Shown here piece by piece: positions 52,498 through 61,171 of a DNA stretch of 64,000 nt (position 1 is its first letter; every line of letters starts with the position of its first letter). Position numbers and translations under genes: made by a program. The notes below the pieces were generated by a model. The model was not told the origin of the DNA. It did not search any database and was given only the letters and a program-made list of their open reading frames with translations. This DNA comes from JAVVHH01 sp964613945 (GTDB taxonomy: Bacteria > Pseudomonadota > Alphaproteobacteria > Acetobacterales > Acetobacteraceae): NCBI GenBank assembly GCA_964613945.1, contig CAZTJC010000015.1:33123-97122 (forward strand), in the 5' to 3' direction.

Positions 52498-55273
52498 AGA
52501 GGGCAAAGGCGGGCGGGAGCGCCTTGCCGGTGCGGATGGCGTCGGCGAGCATGCGGCCGACGACCGGGGCCAGGGTGTAGCCGTTGCCGGTAACGCCGTG
52601 CCAGAGGCCAGGTATGCCGGGGGTGGCGCAGATCAGCGGCGGGCGGTTCTGGTTGGGGGCCAGGCCGGTCCAAGCACGGACGATCTGCAGGTCGCGCAAT
52701 GGCGGCAGGGCGCGGCAGGCCAGCGCGATGTTTCCCTCGATGCTGGTGCGGCGGAGTTGCGCGGCGCCGTTGGCGTCCTGGTCGCCGGGCCAGCCGCCGC
52801 CGATGAGGATGTGACCGCCGTCACCCTGCTTGAGCGAAAGGTGCCGGCCGGTCCAGGCGACGAGCTGGCGAAGCATCGGCGGGGCGGCTGAGGTTGCGAT
52901 CACCTGCTGCACCAGGCCCTGCGCGGGAACCGCGATGCCGGCATAGGCGCCGATGCGTCCGGCCTGGACGCCGGCGGTGTTGACGACCTGGCCGGCGCGC
53001 ACCGGCCCGGCCGGGGTGGCGATCACCCAGCCGGCATCGGTGCGCTCGAGGCCCGTCGCCCCCAGCCCGGCGACGATGCGGACGCCGGCGCGGCGGGCCA
53101 GCGACAGCAACGCCATGGTGCCTCGCAACGGGTCGCCCTGGCCTTCCAGCGAACAGAAGGATGCACCGGCGAAGCCCTCGGCGAGGTTGGGCGCAACGGC
53201 GCGGAGTTCGCTCGGGTCCAAGATGCGGACCTCGACGCCCCTGGAGCACTCGAAAGCGGCCTTGGCGCGGAGCAAGTCCAACTCGGCGGCCGTCTCCGCC
53301 AGCACCAGGCCGCCTTCAGACCGCAGCCCGAGATCCTCACCGGCGTCGGCGGCCAGGGCCTGCCACAGGGCGACGCTGGCCGGGCCGAGCGGGAGGGTTT
53401 CGGCCATGGGGCCGCCGCCATCCGCGGCATAGACATAAGGTACGAGTTGGACGTGCAGGCTGCCGGCATTGGCGGTGCTGGCGATCAGGCCGGGCTCGCC
53501 GCGGTCGAGCAGCAGTACGTCGGCGCCGTCACGGGCGAGATACAGCGCGGTGGCGAGGCCGATCAGGCCGCCGCCGATGACGACGATCTCCGCATGCCCG
53601 GGATGCGGGGCCAGGGGCGCCGTGGTCCATCGCGTGGCGATCGGCGCGGCGATCACAGTGTCGGACGGCTCCGGGCGGTTGGCCAGGATGGCGCTGGCCA
53701 GGATCGGGCGTAGCGGCACGCGAGGGGCGGCCAGGCCGGCCTCGGTGACAGTGCCGGTGATGGCACCGGTGAAGGAGGCCAGGGTCGCGGCGCAGAAACG
53801 GCCGTTGCACAGACCCATGCCGGCGCGCGTCGCCCGCTTGATGGCGGGGAGGGAGCCGGCGCCCTCGGCCATGGCGGTGCGCACCGTGCCGGCGCGGACA
53901 CCCTCGCAACGGCAGACGATCACGCTGTCGGCCAGCGTCGTCGGCCTGGGTGCTGGCGCGGCAAAGGCGGTCGCGAGCGCGCGCTGGAAATGCCGGGCGC
54001 GGCGAAGGCCGGCGCGGGGCGGGTGCGGCGTGGGGGCGCCAAGCGCGCGGGCGGCGGCGAGCCCGGCAATACGGCCGCGATGCAGCGCGACGCGGGCGCC
54101 GCCCATCTGGGCGCCGTCGCCGACAGCGTAGATGCCGGGGAGGCTGGTCTGGCCATCCTCGTCCGTCACGGTCTCAAGCCGGCCGCGAACGACGTGGTGC
54201 GCGGCGCCGAGCGCGCGGGCGAGGCCGGTTTCCGCCTGGAAGCCCCAGTTCAGGGCGACGACATCGGCGGCGATGCTGTCGGTGCCGCCGGGTCCCTCGA
54301 TGGCGAGGCCGTCGACGCAGGCTTCGCCGAGCACCGCGACCGGGCGGGTGTTCCACAGGATCGGGACCCCGGCGTCACGGAGACGCTGGATCATCAGCAG
54401 CCCCTCCCAGGCGCGGGCGGGCGACCAGCGGGCCAGCGCGAGGCCATTCGGTTCGGGAGCGGCCTCCAGCACGGCGGCGACGGTGCCGCCGGCGCGGACC
54501 AGTTCGGCGGCAACCTGGAGGTTGAGCGGGCCGTTGCCCGCGACGACCACCCGTTGACCGGGGCTGACCCGGTGCGTGCGGACCAGGCCCTGCAAGGCGC
54601 CTGTGGTCATGCAGCCCGGCAGCGTCCAGCCCGGCATCGGCACCGGCGCTTCGTGTGCGCCAGGGGCAAGGATGAGCTGGCGCGGACGCAGGAGCCAGCG
54701 CGCGTCATCGCTGGCAGCGGCGATCTCGGGGCCGGCAAACGCGCCCCAGGCGGTGGCGGCCAAGGTAGGAATGGCGGCTGCGCGGGTGCGCAGGGCGTCG
54801 CCGCGCCGGCTCTGCGGGTCCGCTCGACCGGCCAGTTTGTAATACTGCCCACCGAGCGAGGCGCGTTCGTCGAGCAGCAGCACGTCGAAGCCGCACTCGA
54901 AGGCGGCGATGGCGGCGGCCAGCCCGGCCGGGCCGCCGCCGACGACCAGGACGTCCGGTGTGAGGACGTGTTCGGGCCGGGAGATGGCAGGGGCGACGGG
55001 CGCAGTGGTGTCGGGGCCGATGCGCATGCCCTCCGTCACCTTGGTCATGCAGGCCCGTCGACCGGGTTGGCCGTCGACCGTGACGACGCAGTCGAAGCAG
55101 GCGCCCATGCCGCAATGCACGCCGCGCGAGGAGCCGTCGGCATGTTGGCGAAAGGCGACCACGCCGGCCCCCGCCAGTGCCGCGGCCACGCTCTCGCCAT
55201 CGTGGGCGGAAAGGGTTTGACCCTCGAAATCGATGGTGACGAGGCGGTGCCGGCGCTTGTCGATCAATCGCAT
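52496..55273 (-). CDS. Three-part fused flavoprotein dehydrogenase (HcnABC/OoxAB/LhpBEF-like)
   Basis: 925 residues combining modules that are usually separate subunits. Residues ~1-85: [2Fe-2S] domain with Cys54, Cys59, Cys62 and Cys75. ~105-440: pyridine-nucleotide-disulfide-type FAD domain (GGGPAG at 112-117). ~450-505: BFD-like [2Fe-2S] domain (VCRCEG and LCNGRFC). ~555-925: D-amino-acid-oxidase-type FAD domain (IGGGLIGLATALYLA). In HcnABC, opine oxidase and D-hydroxyproline dehydrogenase these are two or three proteins. It would oxidise a secondary amine or imino acid and pass electrons inward to the membrane chain. The ATG at 55273 is chosen; 69 bases more are open upstream. It is flanked by DHDPS-family genes on both sides. 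Confidence 0.88.
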   Translation of the reverse strand: MRLIDKRRHRLVTIDFEGQTLSAHDGESVAAALAGAGVVAFRQHADGSSRGVHCGMGACFDCVVTVDGQPGRRACMTKVTEGMRIGPDTTAPVAPAISRPEHVLTPDVLVVGGGPAGLAAAIAAFECGFDVLLLDERASLGGQYYKLAGRADPQSRRGDALRTRAAAIPTLAATAWGAFAGPEIAAASDDARWLLRPRQLILAPGAHEAPVPMPGWTLPGCMTTGALQGLVRTHRVSPGQRVVVAGNGPLNLQVAAELVRAGGTVAAVLEAAPEPNGLALARWSPARAWEGLLMIQRLRDAGVPILWNTRPVAVLGEACVDGLAIEGPGGTDSIAADVVALNWGFQAETGLARALGAAHHVVRGRLETVTDEDGQTSLPGIYAVGDGAQMGGARVALHRGRIAGLAAARALGAPTPHPPRAGLRRARHFQRALATAFAAPAPRPTTLADSVIVCRCEGVRAGTVRTAMAEGAGSLPAIKRATRAGMGLCNGRFCAATLASFTGAITGTVTEAGLAAPRVPLRPILASAILANRPEPSDTVIAAPIATRWTTAPLAPHPGHAEIVVIGGGLIGLATALYLARDGADVLLLDRGEPGLIASTANAGSLHVQLVPYVYAADGGGPMAETLPLGPASVALWQALAADAGEDLGLRSEGGLVLAETAAELDLLRAKAAFECSRGVEVRILDPSELRAVAPNLAEGFAGASFCSLEGQGDPLRGTMALLSLARRAGVRIVAGLGATGLERTDAGWVIATPAGPVRAGQVVNTAGVQAGRIGAYAGIAVPAQGLVQQVIATSAAPPMLRQLVAWTGRHLSLKQGDGGHILIGGGWPGDQDANGAAQLRRTSIEGNIALACRALPPLRDLQIVRAWTGLAPNQNRPPLICATPGIPGLWHGVTGNGYTLAPVVGRMLADAIRTGKALPPAFAL

Positions 55274-55329
55274 AGGCGGCAGGCTCGCACGCTGCTGCGC
55301 TGCCGCAAAGACCACTGGTTGGAGATACC

Positions 55330-56217
55330 ATGACGATATCACCCCGCGAGCCGTTCGGCGGCACCCATACTGTGCTGGTCACGCCGTTCAGTGCCGACGG
55401 CGCAAGCGTCGACCTGGCGGCGCTGGAACGCTTGGTCGCGTTTCAGATCGCGGAGGGGATCGATGGCCTGATGCCACTGGGATCGACGGGCGAGTTCCTG
55501 TCGGTGAGCCCGGAGGAGCGGACCGCCATCGTGACGACCGTGGTGCGCGCCGCGGGCGGGCGGGTGCCGGTGATCGTCGGCACCGGGGCGGAGGACACGC
55601 GCGAGGCGGTGCGGTTGGCGCGCGAGGCCGATGCGCTCGGGGCGGACGGGGTGCTGGTGATTCCGCCCTTCTACAGCGTGCCGACCCCGGACGAGCTGTA
55701 TGTCCACTACAAGGCCATCGCCGACGCGATCGGCATCCCGGTGATGGTCTACAACAACCCGGCCACCGCCAACGTCGACCTCACGCCGCCGATCCTGGCG
55801 CGGCTGTCGACCATCGAGGGCTGCCGCTACGTCAAAGAAAGTACGCTGGAGGTGACGCGGGTGCGCGACATCATCGCCGCCGTGGACGGCCGCATGGCGG
55901 TGTTCGCCGGCGTGCTGGGTTACGAGAGCGCCTGGCTCGGCGCGGTCGGCTGGGTGGCGGTGTGCAGCAACGTGGTGCCGCGTCTGTCGGCGGAGATGTT
56001 CCGCGCGGCGGCGGCCGGCGATCGGGACACGGCGCTGCCGCTGTATCGCCGCCTGGCGCCGCTGCTGCCCTGGGTGGGTGGACCGCGCTACGTCAGCGGT
56101 ACAAAGGCGGCACTGCAAATGATCGGGCGCGACATGGGGCCGCCGCGCCCGCCGCGCCTGCCACTGCCGCAGGCGGACTGGCCCGCGCTGCAGGCGGTGC
56201 TGGACGCGATCGGGTAA
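55330..56217 (+). CDS. Dihydrodipicolinate synthase/deaminase family protein
   Basis: 295 residues with canonical DHDPS-family residues: GSTGE (51-55), Tyr141 in VYNNPA and Schiff-base Lys169 in YVKEST. It starts 56 bp from the divergent fused flavoenzyme, so the two probably share control. In hydroxyproline catabolism a protein of this family (HypD/LhpC) is the 1-pyrroline-4-hydroxy-2-carboxylate deaminase acting straight after the flavin dehydrogenase. That role is a reasonable inference here. Biosynthetic DapA is less likely given the context. Confidence 0.88.
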   Translation: MTISPREPFGGTHTVLVTPFSADGASVDLAALERLVAFQIAEGIDGLMPLGSTGEFLSVSPEERTAIVTTVVRAAGGRVPVIVGTGAEDTREAVRLAREADALGADGVLVIPPFYSVPTPDELYVHYKAIADAIGIPVMVYNNPATANVDLTPPILARLSTIEGCRYVKESTLEVTRVRDIIAAVDGRMAVFAGVLGYESAWLGAVGWVAVCSNVVPRLSAEMFRAAAAGDRDTALPLYRRLAPLLPWVGGPRYVSGTKAALQMIGRDMGPPRPPRLPLPQADWPALQAVLDAIG

Positions 56218-56230
56218 CCATATAGGACCC

Positions 56231-57004
56231 ATGGAGAAAACAACGGAGCGGCTGCGCGTCATCGATCTGGAGACCACCGGAGACAGCTTCACCAATGGTG
56301 GCGTGGTCGAGGTCGGATGGCAGGATCTGGCGCTGAGCGAGGAGTGGGCCCTGGCGGGCGGACCGGGGGCGATGCTGGTGCAACCGGGGTGCGCGGTGTC
56401 GCCGCAGACCTCGGCGATCCATCACATCGTCGACGAAGACCTGATCGGGGCGCCGATCTGGACGGAGATAGCGCCGCGCGTGTTGCAGGGCGAGGGCATC
56501 GTGGCGTTGGCGGCACACCGGGCGTCGTTCGAGCAGCGGTGGTGCCTGCCGCAGCTGAGCGGGCGGGCGCGGTGGATCTGTACCTATAAGTGTGCGCTGC
56601 GGCTGTGGCCGGCGGCACCGACGCATTCCAACCAGGGGCTGCGCTATTGGCGTCGGCCGGCCGGGCTGGACCGGGCGACCGGGCTGCCGGCGCATCGGGC
56701 GGGGCCGGACGCCTATGTGACGGCGCATCACCTGCGCGACATGCTAGCACTGGCGAGCGTCCGGCAGTTGCTGGCGTGGTCGTCGGAGCCGGCGCTGTTG
56801 GTCAGGGTGCCGAACGGGGCGCTGCGGGGGCGGCGCTGGGAGGATCTGGACACGGAGCAGCTGAACCGGGTGCTGGCCGGCGAGTTCGGGCAGAACCCGG
56901 ACATGCTGTTCACCGCCCGCCACGAGGCAGCCCGGCGCGAAGGGCCCGTCGCGCCGACGGAGACCCCGCCGACGGAAACGGGGCAACTCGGGCTAAAGCT
57001 CTGA
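56231..57004 (+). CDS. DnaQ-like 3'-5' exonuclease
   Basis: 257 residues. ExoI motif VIDLETTG (residues 10-17) and ExoIII motif HRAGPDAYVTAHH carry the expected Asp, Glu, His and Asp. The ExoII motif reads HRASFEQRW, with Glu where the DEDDh Asp usually stands, as seen in some ExoX-like proteins. The exonuclease domain ends near 185; the remaining ~70 residues contain a small domain (VPNGALRGRRWEDLDTEQL) like that of other stand-alone DnaQ paralogues, and a Pro/Thr-rich tail. Starts 13 bp after the DHDPS-family gene; overlaps convergent cueR by 12 bp. Confidence 0.85.
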   Translation: MEKTTERLRVIDLETTGDSFTNGGVVEVGWQDLALSEEWALAGGPGAMLVQPGCAVSPQTSAIHHIVDEDLIGAPIWTEIAPRVLQGEGIVALAAHRASFEQRWCLPQLSGRARWICTYKCALRLWPAAPTHSNQGLRYWRRPAGLDRATGLPAHRAGPDAYVTAHHLRDMLALASVRQLLAWSSEPALLVRVPNGALRGRRWEDLDTEQLNRVLAGEFGQNPDMLFTARHEAARREGPVAPTETPPTETGQLGLKL

Positions 57005-57394
57005 GCGCCGTGCTTGCAGGCCGTCGAGGATCGGGCAGTCCGGGCGGCCATCGCCATGGCATTGGGCGGCGAGGCGGTCGAGGGCATCGGCCATCGCGCT
57101 GAGGTCGGCGATCTTGGCGCGCAGGTCGGCGACGTGATCCAAGGCGATCTTCTTGACCTCACGGCTCGGCCGCTGCCGATCGAGCCAGAGCCCGATCAGC
57201 AACTCGATGCGCGGCATCGGCAGGCCGAAATCGCGGGCGCGGCGGATGAAGCGCAGCGTGTTCACCTCCGCTTCCGTGTAGTTCCGATACCCGGCTTCGC
57301 TGCGACCAGGCTTGGGGATGAGGCCGATCGCTTCGTAGTAGCGGATCATCTTGGCGCTGACGCCGCAAGCCGCTGCGGCTTGACCGATGTTCAT
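56993..57394 (-). CDS. cueR: Copper efflux regulator CueR (MerR family)
   Basis: 133 residues. N-terminal MerR HTH (MNIGQAAAACGVSAKMIRYYE), long dimerisation helix, and a Cu(I)-binding loop with Cys112 and Cys120 (CHGDGRPDCPI) at the same positions as in E. coli CueR. It would activate copA by twisting its long-spacer promoter when Cu(I) is bound. Its start overlaps the copA stop by 4 bp, so copA-cueR form an operon and CueR raises its own synthesis. Confidence 0.95.
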   Translation of the reverse strand: MNIGQAAAACGVSAKMIRYYEAIGLIPKPGRSEAGYRNYTEAEVNTLRFIRRARDFGLPMPRIELLIGLWLDRQRPSREVKKIALDHVADLRAKIADLSAMADALDRLAAQCHGDGRPDCPILDGLQARRSEL

Positions 57395-59562
57395 ACCCGT
57401 GGCGACCAGCGGCGTAGCAGCAGCGCGTTGCCGACCACGCTGACGCTGCTGAGCGCCATGGCGGCACCGGCGATGACCGGATCGAGCAACCCGGCGGCCG
57501 CCAGCGGGATGCCGAGGAGATTGTAGACGAACGCCCAGGCAAGGCCCTGGCGGATCTTGCGATATGTGCGGCCGGAGATGTCGAAGGCGGCGGCGACGAG
57601 CGCCGGGTCGCCGCGCATGAGGGTGATGCCGGCAGTGTGCATCGCGACGTCGGTGCCGGTACCCATGGCGATGCCGATATCGGCGGCGGCGAGGGCGGGC
57701 GCGTCGTTGACGCCGTCGCCGATCATGGCGACCACGCCGCCGGCGCGCAGTCGGGCGATAGCGTCCGCCTTCCCGTCGGGCAGCAGCTCGGCGATCACCG
57801 TGTCGATCCCGGTTGCACCCGCGACCGACTGCGCCGCGCCCTGTCCGTCGCCGGTCAGCATGACGGTCTTGATGCCGCGGCGGTGCAGCGCGGCGATGGC
57901 GGCGGCGGCATTGGGCTTGGCGCGGTCACCGAAGGCGACGTAGCCGAGCGCGTCGGGCGATCCGGCACGGGCGAGCCAGGAGATGGTGTGGCCCCCGCTT
58001 TCCAGCTTGGACGCTGCCGGGTCGAGCGCGGCCGTGGAGATGCCGCGCTCCACCATCAGGCGGCGGTTGCCGAAGCTGTAGCGGGTGCCGTCGATCTCGG
58101 CTTCGACGCCGCGCCCGGCCAGCGCGCGGAACGCCGTGGCCGGGCTGGACGGGGACGAGGCCCGGCTGCGCAATGCGGTCGCCAGCGGGTGATCGCTACC
58201 GGCCTGCAACGAGGCTGCCAGGGAGAGAACCGCCTCGGGATCCGCCCCGCCGATCTCAGTCACGGCAGGGTGCCCCTCGGTGAGCGTGCCAGTTTTGTCG
58301 AACACGGCGGTGGTCACGGCATGGGCGCGTTCGAGGGCTTCGGCATCCTTGATCAGGATGCCATATCGCGCCGCCACGCCGGTGCCGGCCATGATGGCGG
58401 TCGGCGTTGCCAGGCCGAGCGAGCAAGGGCAGGCGATGACCAGCACGGCGACGGCGTTCAGGATCGCCCCCTCGGCAACCCCGGTCGCAGCCCACCACGC
58501 CAGGAAGGTCAGCCCGGCGATCGCCAGCACCACCGGAACGAACACGGCGCTGACCCGATCCACCAGACGCTGGATCGGTGCCTTGGACGCCTGCGCGCTT
58601 TCAACCAGGCGGACGATCTTGGCCAACACCGTCTCGGCGCCGACTGCGGTGGTCTCGACGATCAGCAAGCCGTCCCGGTTGATCGAGCCGCCGGTGACGG
58701 CAGTACCGACGGCCTTATCAACCGGCAGGCTCTCGCCGGTGAGCATCGATTCGTCGACGCTGCCGCCACCCTCGACGACCACACCGTCGACGGGAACGCG
58801 TTCGCCGGCGCGCACCACGACGTGATCGCCGACCCGGATCGTGCCGAGCGGCACTTCGCTCTCGCCCGTGCCGCGACGAACCCGGGCGGTGTCGGGGCGG
58901 AGCTGCATCAGCGCGGTGATGGCGGAGGCGGTCCGGCGCTTGGCGCGGGCCTCAAGCCATTTGCCGAGCAGGATAAAGGTGATCAGCAGCGCCGAGGATT
59001 CGAAGTAAAGGTGCGGCGCGTGACCCGGCCGGGCCGTGAGCAGCAGATAGGCACTGAGCCCCCAGGCCGCCGACGTGCCGAGCGCGACCAGAAGGTCCAT
59101 GTTGCCGCTGAGCGCGCGGACGGCTTTCCAGCCCGCGACGTAGAAGCGCCACCCGAGCCAGAACTGCACGGGCGTCGCCAGCGCGAGCTGCACCCAGCCC
59201 GGCAGCATCCAGTGCGCGCCGGTCAGGTCGCCGAACATGCCGAGCAGCAACGGCGCCGTCAGGAGGGCGGCGGCGGCCAGGTGCCAGCCATCGCCACGAT
59301 CGGCAGTCACGGCGGATTTAGGTGCGCCGGGTTGCGGGACGGATGTGGCATGGTATCCGGCGCGTTCAACCGCGGCGATCAGCGGCGCGCTGCCCGCATC
59401 GAGGCCGTCGCGCAGAACGCGGGCGCGCTCGGTCGCTAGATTGACGCTGACGGAGACGACGCCAGGCACCGCCTCCAGCGCGCGCTCGACCCGGCGCACG
59501 CACGAGGCGCATGTCATGCCCTGAATGGCGATGTCCGTCTCAGTTGGGGAAAGGCTGTCCAT
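57391..59562 (-). CDS. copA: Copper-exporting P1B-type ATPase CopA
   Basis: 723-residue inner-membrane Cu(I) exporter. One N-terminal heavy-metal domain with GMTCASC (Cys18, Cys21), about eight membrane helices, the metal-path motif CPC (ACPCSLG), phosphorylation site DKTGT, SDHP in the nucleotide domain and hinge GDGVNDAP. The start is the ATG at 59562, after GGAG; the frame is open to 59619, but that would run into the promoter. Controlled by the CueR-type promoter at 59589-59619. Confidence 0.96.
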   Translation of the reverse strand: MDSLSPTETDIAIQGMTCASCVRRVERALEAVPGVVSVSVNLATERARVLRDGLDAGSAPLIAAVERAGYHATSVPQPGAPKSAVTADRGDGWHLAAAALLTAPLLLGMFGDLTGAHWMLPGWVQLALATPVQFWLGWRFYVAGWKAVRALSGNMDLLVALGTSAAWGLSAYLLLTARPGHAPHLYFESSALLITFILLGKWLEARAKRRTASAITALMQLRPDTARVRRGTGESEVPLGTIRVGDHVVVRAGERVPVDGVVVEGGGSVDESMLTGESLPVDKAVGTAVTGGSINRDGLLIVETTAVGAETVLAKIVRLVESAQASKAPIQRLVDRVSAVFVPVVLAIAGLTFLAWWAATGVAEGAILNAVAVLVIACPCSLGLATPTAIMAGTGVAARYGILIKDAEALERAHAVTTAVFDKTGTLTEGHPAVTEIGGADPEAVLSLAASLQAGSDHPLATALRSRASSPSSPATAFRALAGRGVEAEIDGTRYSFGNRRLMVERGISTAALDPAASKLESGGHTISWLARAGSPDALGYVAFGDRAKPNAAAAIAALHRRGIKTVMLTGDGQGAAQSVAGATGIDTVIAELLPDGKADAIARLRAGGVVAMIGDGVNDAPALAAADIGIAMGTGTDVAMHTAGITLMRGDPALVAAAFDISGRTYRKIRQGLAWAFVYNLLGIPLAAAGLLDPVIAGAAMALSSVSVVGNALLLRRWSPRV

Positions 59563-59588
59563 GCGAGGCTCCGATGTGCCGTCGCAAG

Positions 59589-59619
59589 TCGATAAGGCTT
59601 CCCACCGTGGGAAGGTCAA
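59589..59619 (-). promoter_or_regulatory. CueR-activated copA promoter with 19-bp spacer
   Basis: Read on the minus strand: -35 TTGACC (59614-59619), a 19-bp spacer containing the dyad TTCCCAC-G-GTGGGAA, and -10 TATCGA (59589-59594). A 19-bp spacer holding a dyad is the defining feature of MerR-family promoters, and TTGACCTTCCC is the usual CueR site. The copA ATG is 27 bases downstream of the -10. Confidence 0.88.
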
Positions 59620-59640
59620 GAGGTGCGTGTCAGGGCGGTT

Positions 59641-59673
59641 GGCAGCACGGCCGGGGATGCCGGCCGTGCTGCC
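59641..59673 (-). terminator. Long GC-rich hairpin after the PEP-CTERM gene
   Basis: GGCAGCACGGCCGG, loop GGATG, CCGGCCGTGCTGCC: a perfect 14-bp stem 14 bp after the stop of the PEP-CTERM gene and 22 bp before the copA -35. No clear U tract. It probably ends the PEP-CTERM transcript and insulates the copA promoter. Confidence 0.65.
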
Positions 59674-59687
59674 AGAAGCGTGGGCGA

Positions 59688-60380
59688 CTACTTGGCGCGG
59701 CGGCGACGGAACGCGGCGATGCCGACCAGGCCGGAACCGAGCAGCGCCATGCTGACGGGCTCGGGAACCGGCTGGCGCGTGCCGAAGGCCAGGTCGTCCA
59801 GTTCAAACGCGTTAACCGTGCTGGTCAGGACGATGGACTGGAAGGACTGCGTCGAGGTGATGTTGACGTAGGCGGTTCCGGTCGCGGTCTGGTTGCCGTT
59901 GCTGCCGGTGGAGGGAAGGTTGGCACCCGTCAGCGAGCCAACATTGGTGCCGGTACCATTGACGCCGCTGAAGAAGGTCAACGTGTTGTAGCTATCCACC
60001 GAACCCCACACCAGCCCCAGGCTCTGGAGCGCGGTGGGCATCGACAGCGTCGCCGTGCCGCCAACGCCGACGGCGATGTACCTGGTCGTGTCGACCCCGT
60101 CGGCATCGCCGAACGCGGCGCCGTTGCCGTTCGAGAAGACCGGGGCACTGTAGGTATTGACGAGGCTGCCGGTGACGATCGCGGCATTCGGACCCGTGAA
60201 CGCGACGTTGATGTTGGTGCTGGTCACACCGCCCGTGTTGCCGAGGGGAAGGCTGTTAAGGCTGGCGTAGGTTTGACCCGGCAACGCGCCCGTCGGCGAC
60301 ACCGTCGCAATCAGCGTCGCATTGGCCGCACCGGCGGAGGCGAGGCTGAGAAGTAGGCCAGCCGAAATGGTTTTCTTCAT
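59688..60380 (-). CDS. PEP-CTERM sorting-signal protein
   Basis: 230-residue exported protein. Signal peptide about 1-22 (MKKTISAGLLLSLASAGAAN). The middle is a Gly/Asn/Thr/Ser-rich beta domain with almost no charged residues. The C-terminus is a typical PEP-CTERM: VPEP motif, a hydrophobic helix and an Arg-rich end (RRRRAK). Such proteins are cut and moved to the surface by an exosortase in exopolysaccharide-producing bacteria. The ATG at 60380 follows AGGA. No exosortase is in the window; the XrtA-like polysaccharide genes are 20 kb away. Confidence 0.9.
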   Translation of the reverse strand: MKKTISAGLLLSLASAGAANATLIATVSPTGALPGQTYASLNSLPLGNTGGVTSTNINVAFTGPNAAIVTGSLVNTYSAPVFSNGNGAAFGDADGVDTTRYIAVGVGGTATLSMPTALQSLGLVWGSVDSYNTLTFFSGVNGTGTNVGSLTGANLPSTGSNGNQTATGTAYVNITSTQSFQSIVLTSTVNAFELDDLAFGTRQPVPEPVSMALLGSGLVGIAAFRRRRAK

Positions 60381-60668
60381 GGGATTTTCCTGAACTGATG
60401 ACGATCTTGTGATAGCAATTTCGTGCCGGGACATGAAATCAATGATGTAATGTTAGGCGGTTGTTGCTGCTGTAAGATTTCCTGACTCTTGCAGACTATT
60501 CTTACGAGTAGTGCACATTACGCGCCTGGAACTTGTCACGACGCGGCTGCACCACCTTTGATTGAGTAATACTTCGGCGTCGATGCAGCGGTTGCGCATC
60601 GGCAAGCGCCATGCGTTGATCAGAAACACCTTGCAGAACAGCTCTGGCAAACTCATTTTACCATCCAG

Positions 60669-61109
60669 ATGGATGGTGTGTGGATGGCAGCTTCAGAGGT
60701 GCTCAAGAGCGGAGACAGCGAAAAGATCACCATCAATCTCGGGTTCGTGGACCTGGGACGGATCGATCTGCTGGTCGACGACCGGTTCTACTCGAACCGC
60801 ACCGACTTCATTCGCACGGCGATCCGTAATCAGCTCGACAAGCATGAAGAGACGATGCGGCAATCGGTGTCGCGGCGGACGCTCGACATGGGCGTCAAGG
60901 TCGTCACCCGGGCCGAGCTGGAGGGGCTGCGCAACGCGGGGGAGACGGTACACATCAAGGTGCTCGGGCTGGCCACGATCGCCAGCGACGTCACGCCGGA
61001 GTTGGCGTTGGCAACTATCGCCTCGATCAGCGTCTTGGGTGCCTTGCACGCCACCCCGGCTGTGCGCGCCGCCTTGGCCGAGCGCATGCCGCCGGTGAGC
61101 CGCCGATGA
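60669..61109 (+). CDS. CopG-like ribbon-helix-helix regulator
   Basis: 146 residues (141 if the ATG at 60684 is used). The N-terminal part has an RHH pattern: KITINLGFVDLGRIDLLV as the strand, then NRTDFIRTAIRNQLDKHEE as the helices. The C-terminal part is hydrophobic with ITINLG-like and IASISVLGALHAT stretches, a layout seen in CopG-annotated proteins paired with PHB-depolymerase-like esterases. The next gene starts 62 bp after the stop, on the same strand. Targets unknown. Confidence 0.8.
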   Translation: MDGVWMAASEVLKSGDSEKITINLGFVDLGRIDLLVDDRFYSNRTDFIRTAIRNQLDKHEETMRQSVSRRTLDMGVKVVTRAELEGLRNAGETVHIKVLGLATIASDVTPELALATIASISVLGALHATPAVRAALAERMPPVSRR

Positions 61110-61171
61110 GGCGCTACCGTCCTCATTCTTTATTTACCAGTCGGTCCTACACTCGACGCTTGGAGACGACG

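Noticed and set aside
53990..55333. 447-codon plus-strand open frame opposite the fused flavoenzyme.
   Set aside because: Shadow of a gene with complete cofactor motifs on the minus strand; no recognisable protein features.
57637..59439. 600-codon plus-strand open frame opposite copA.
   Set aside because: Shadow; copA has all P-type ATPase motifs and its own promoter.
60411..60430. Sigma-54-like promoter upstream of the PEP-CTERM gene (minus strand GGCACGAAATTGC).
   Set aside because: PEP-CTERM genes are often RpoN-controlled and the two halves look right, but the GG to GC spacing is 9 instead of the strict 10 bases, so I do not call it.
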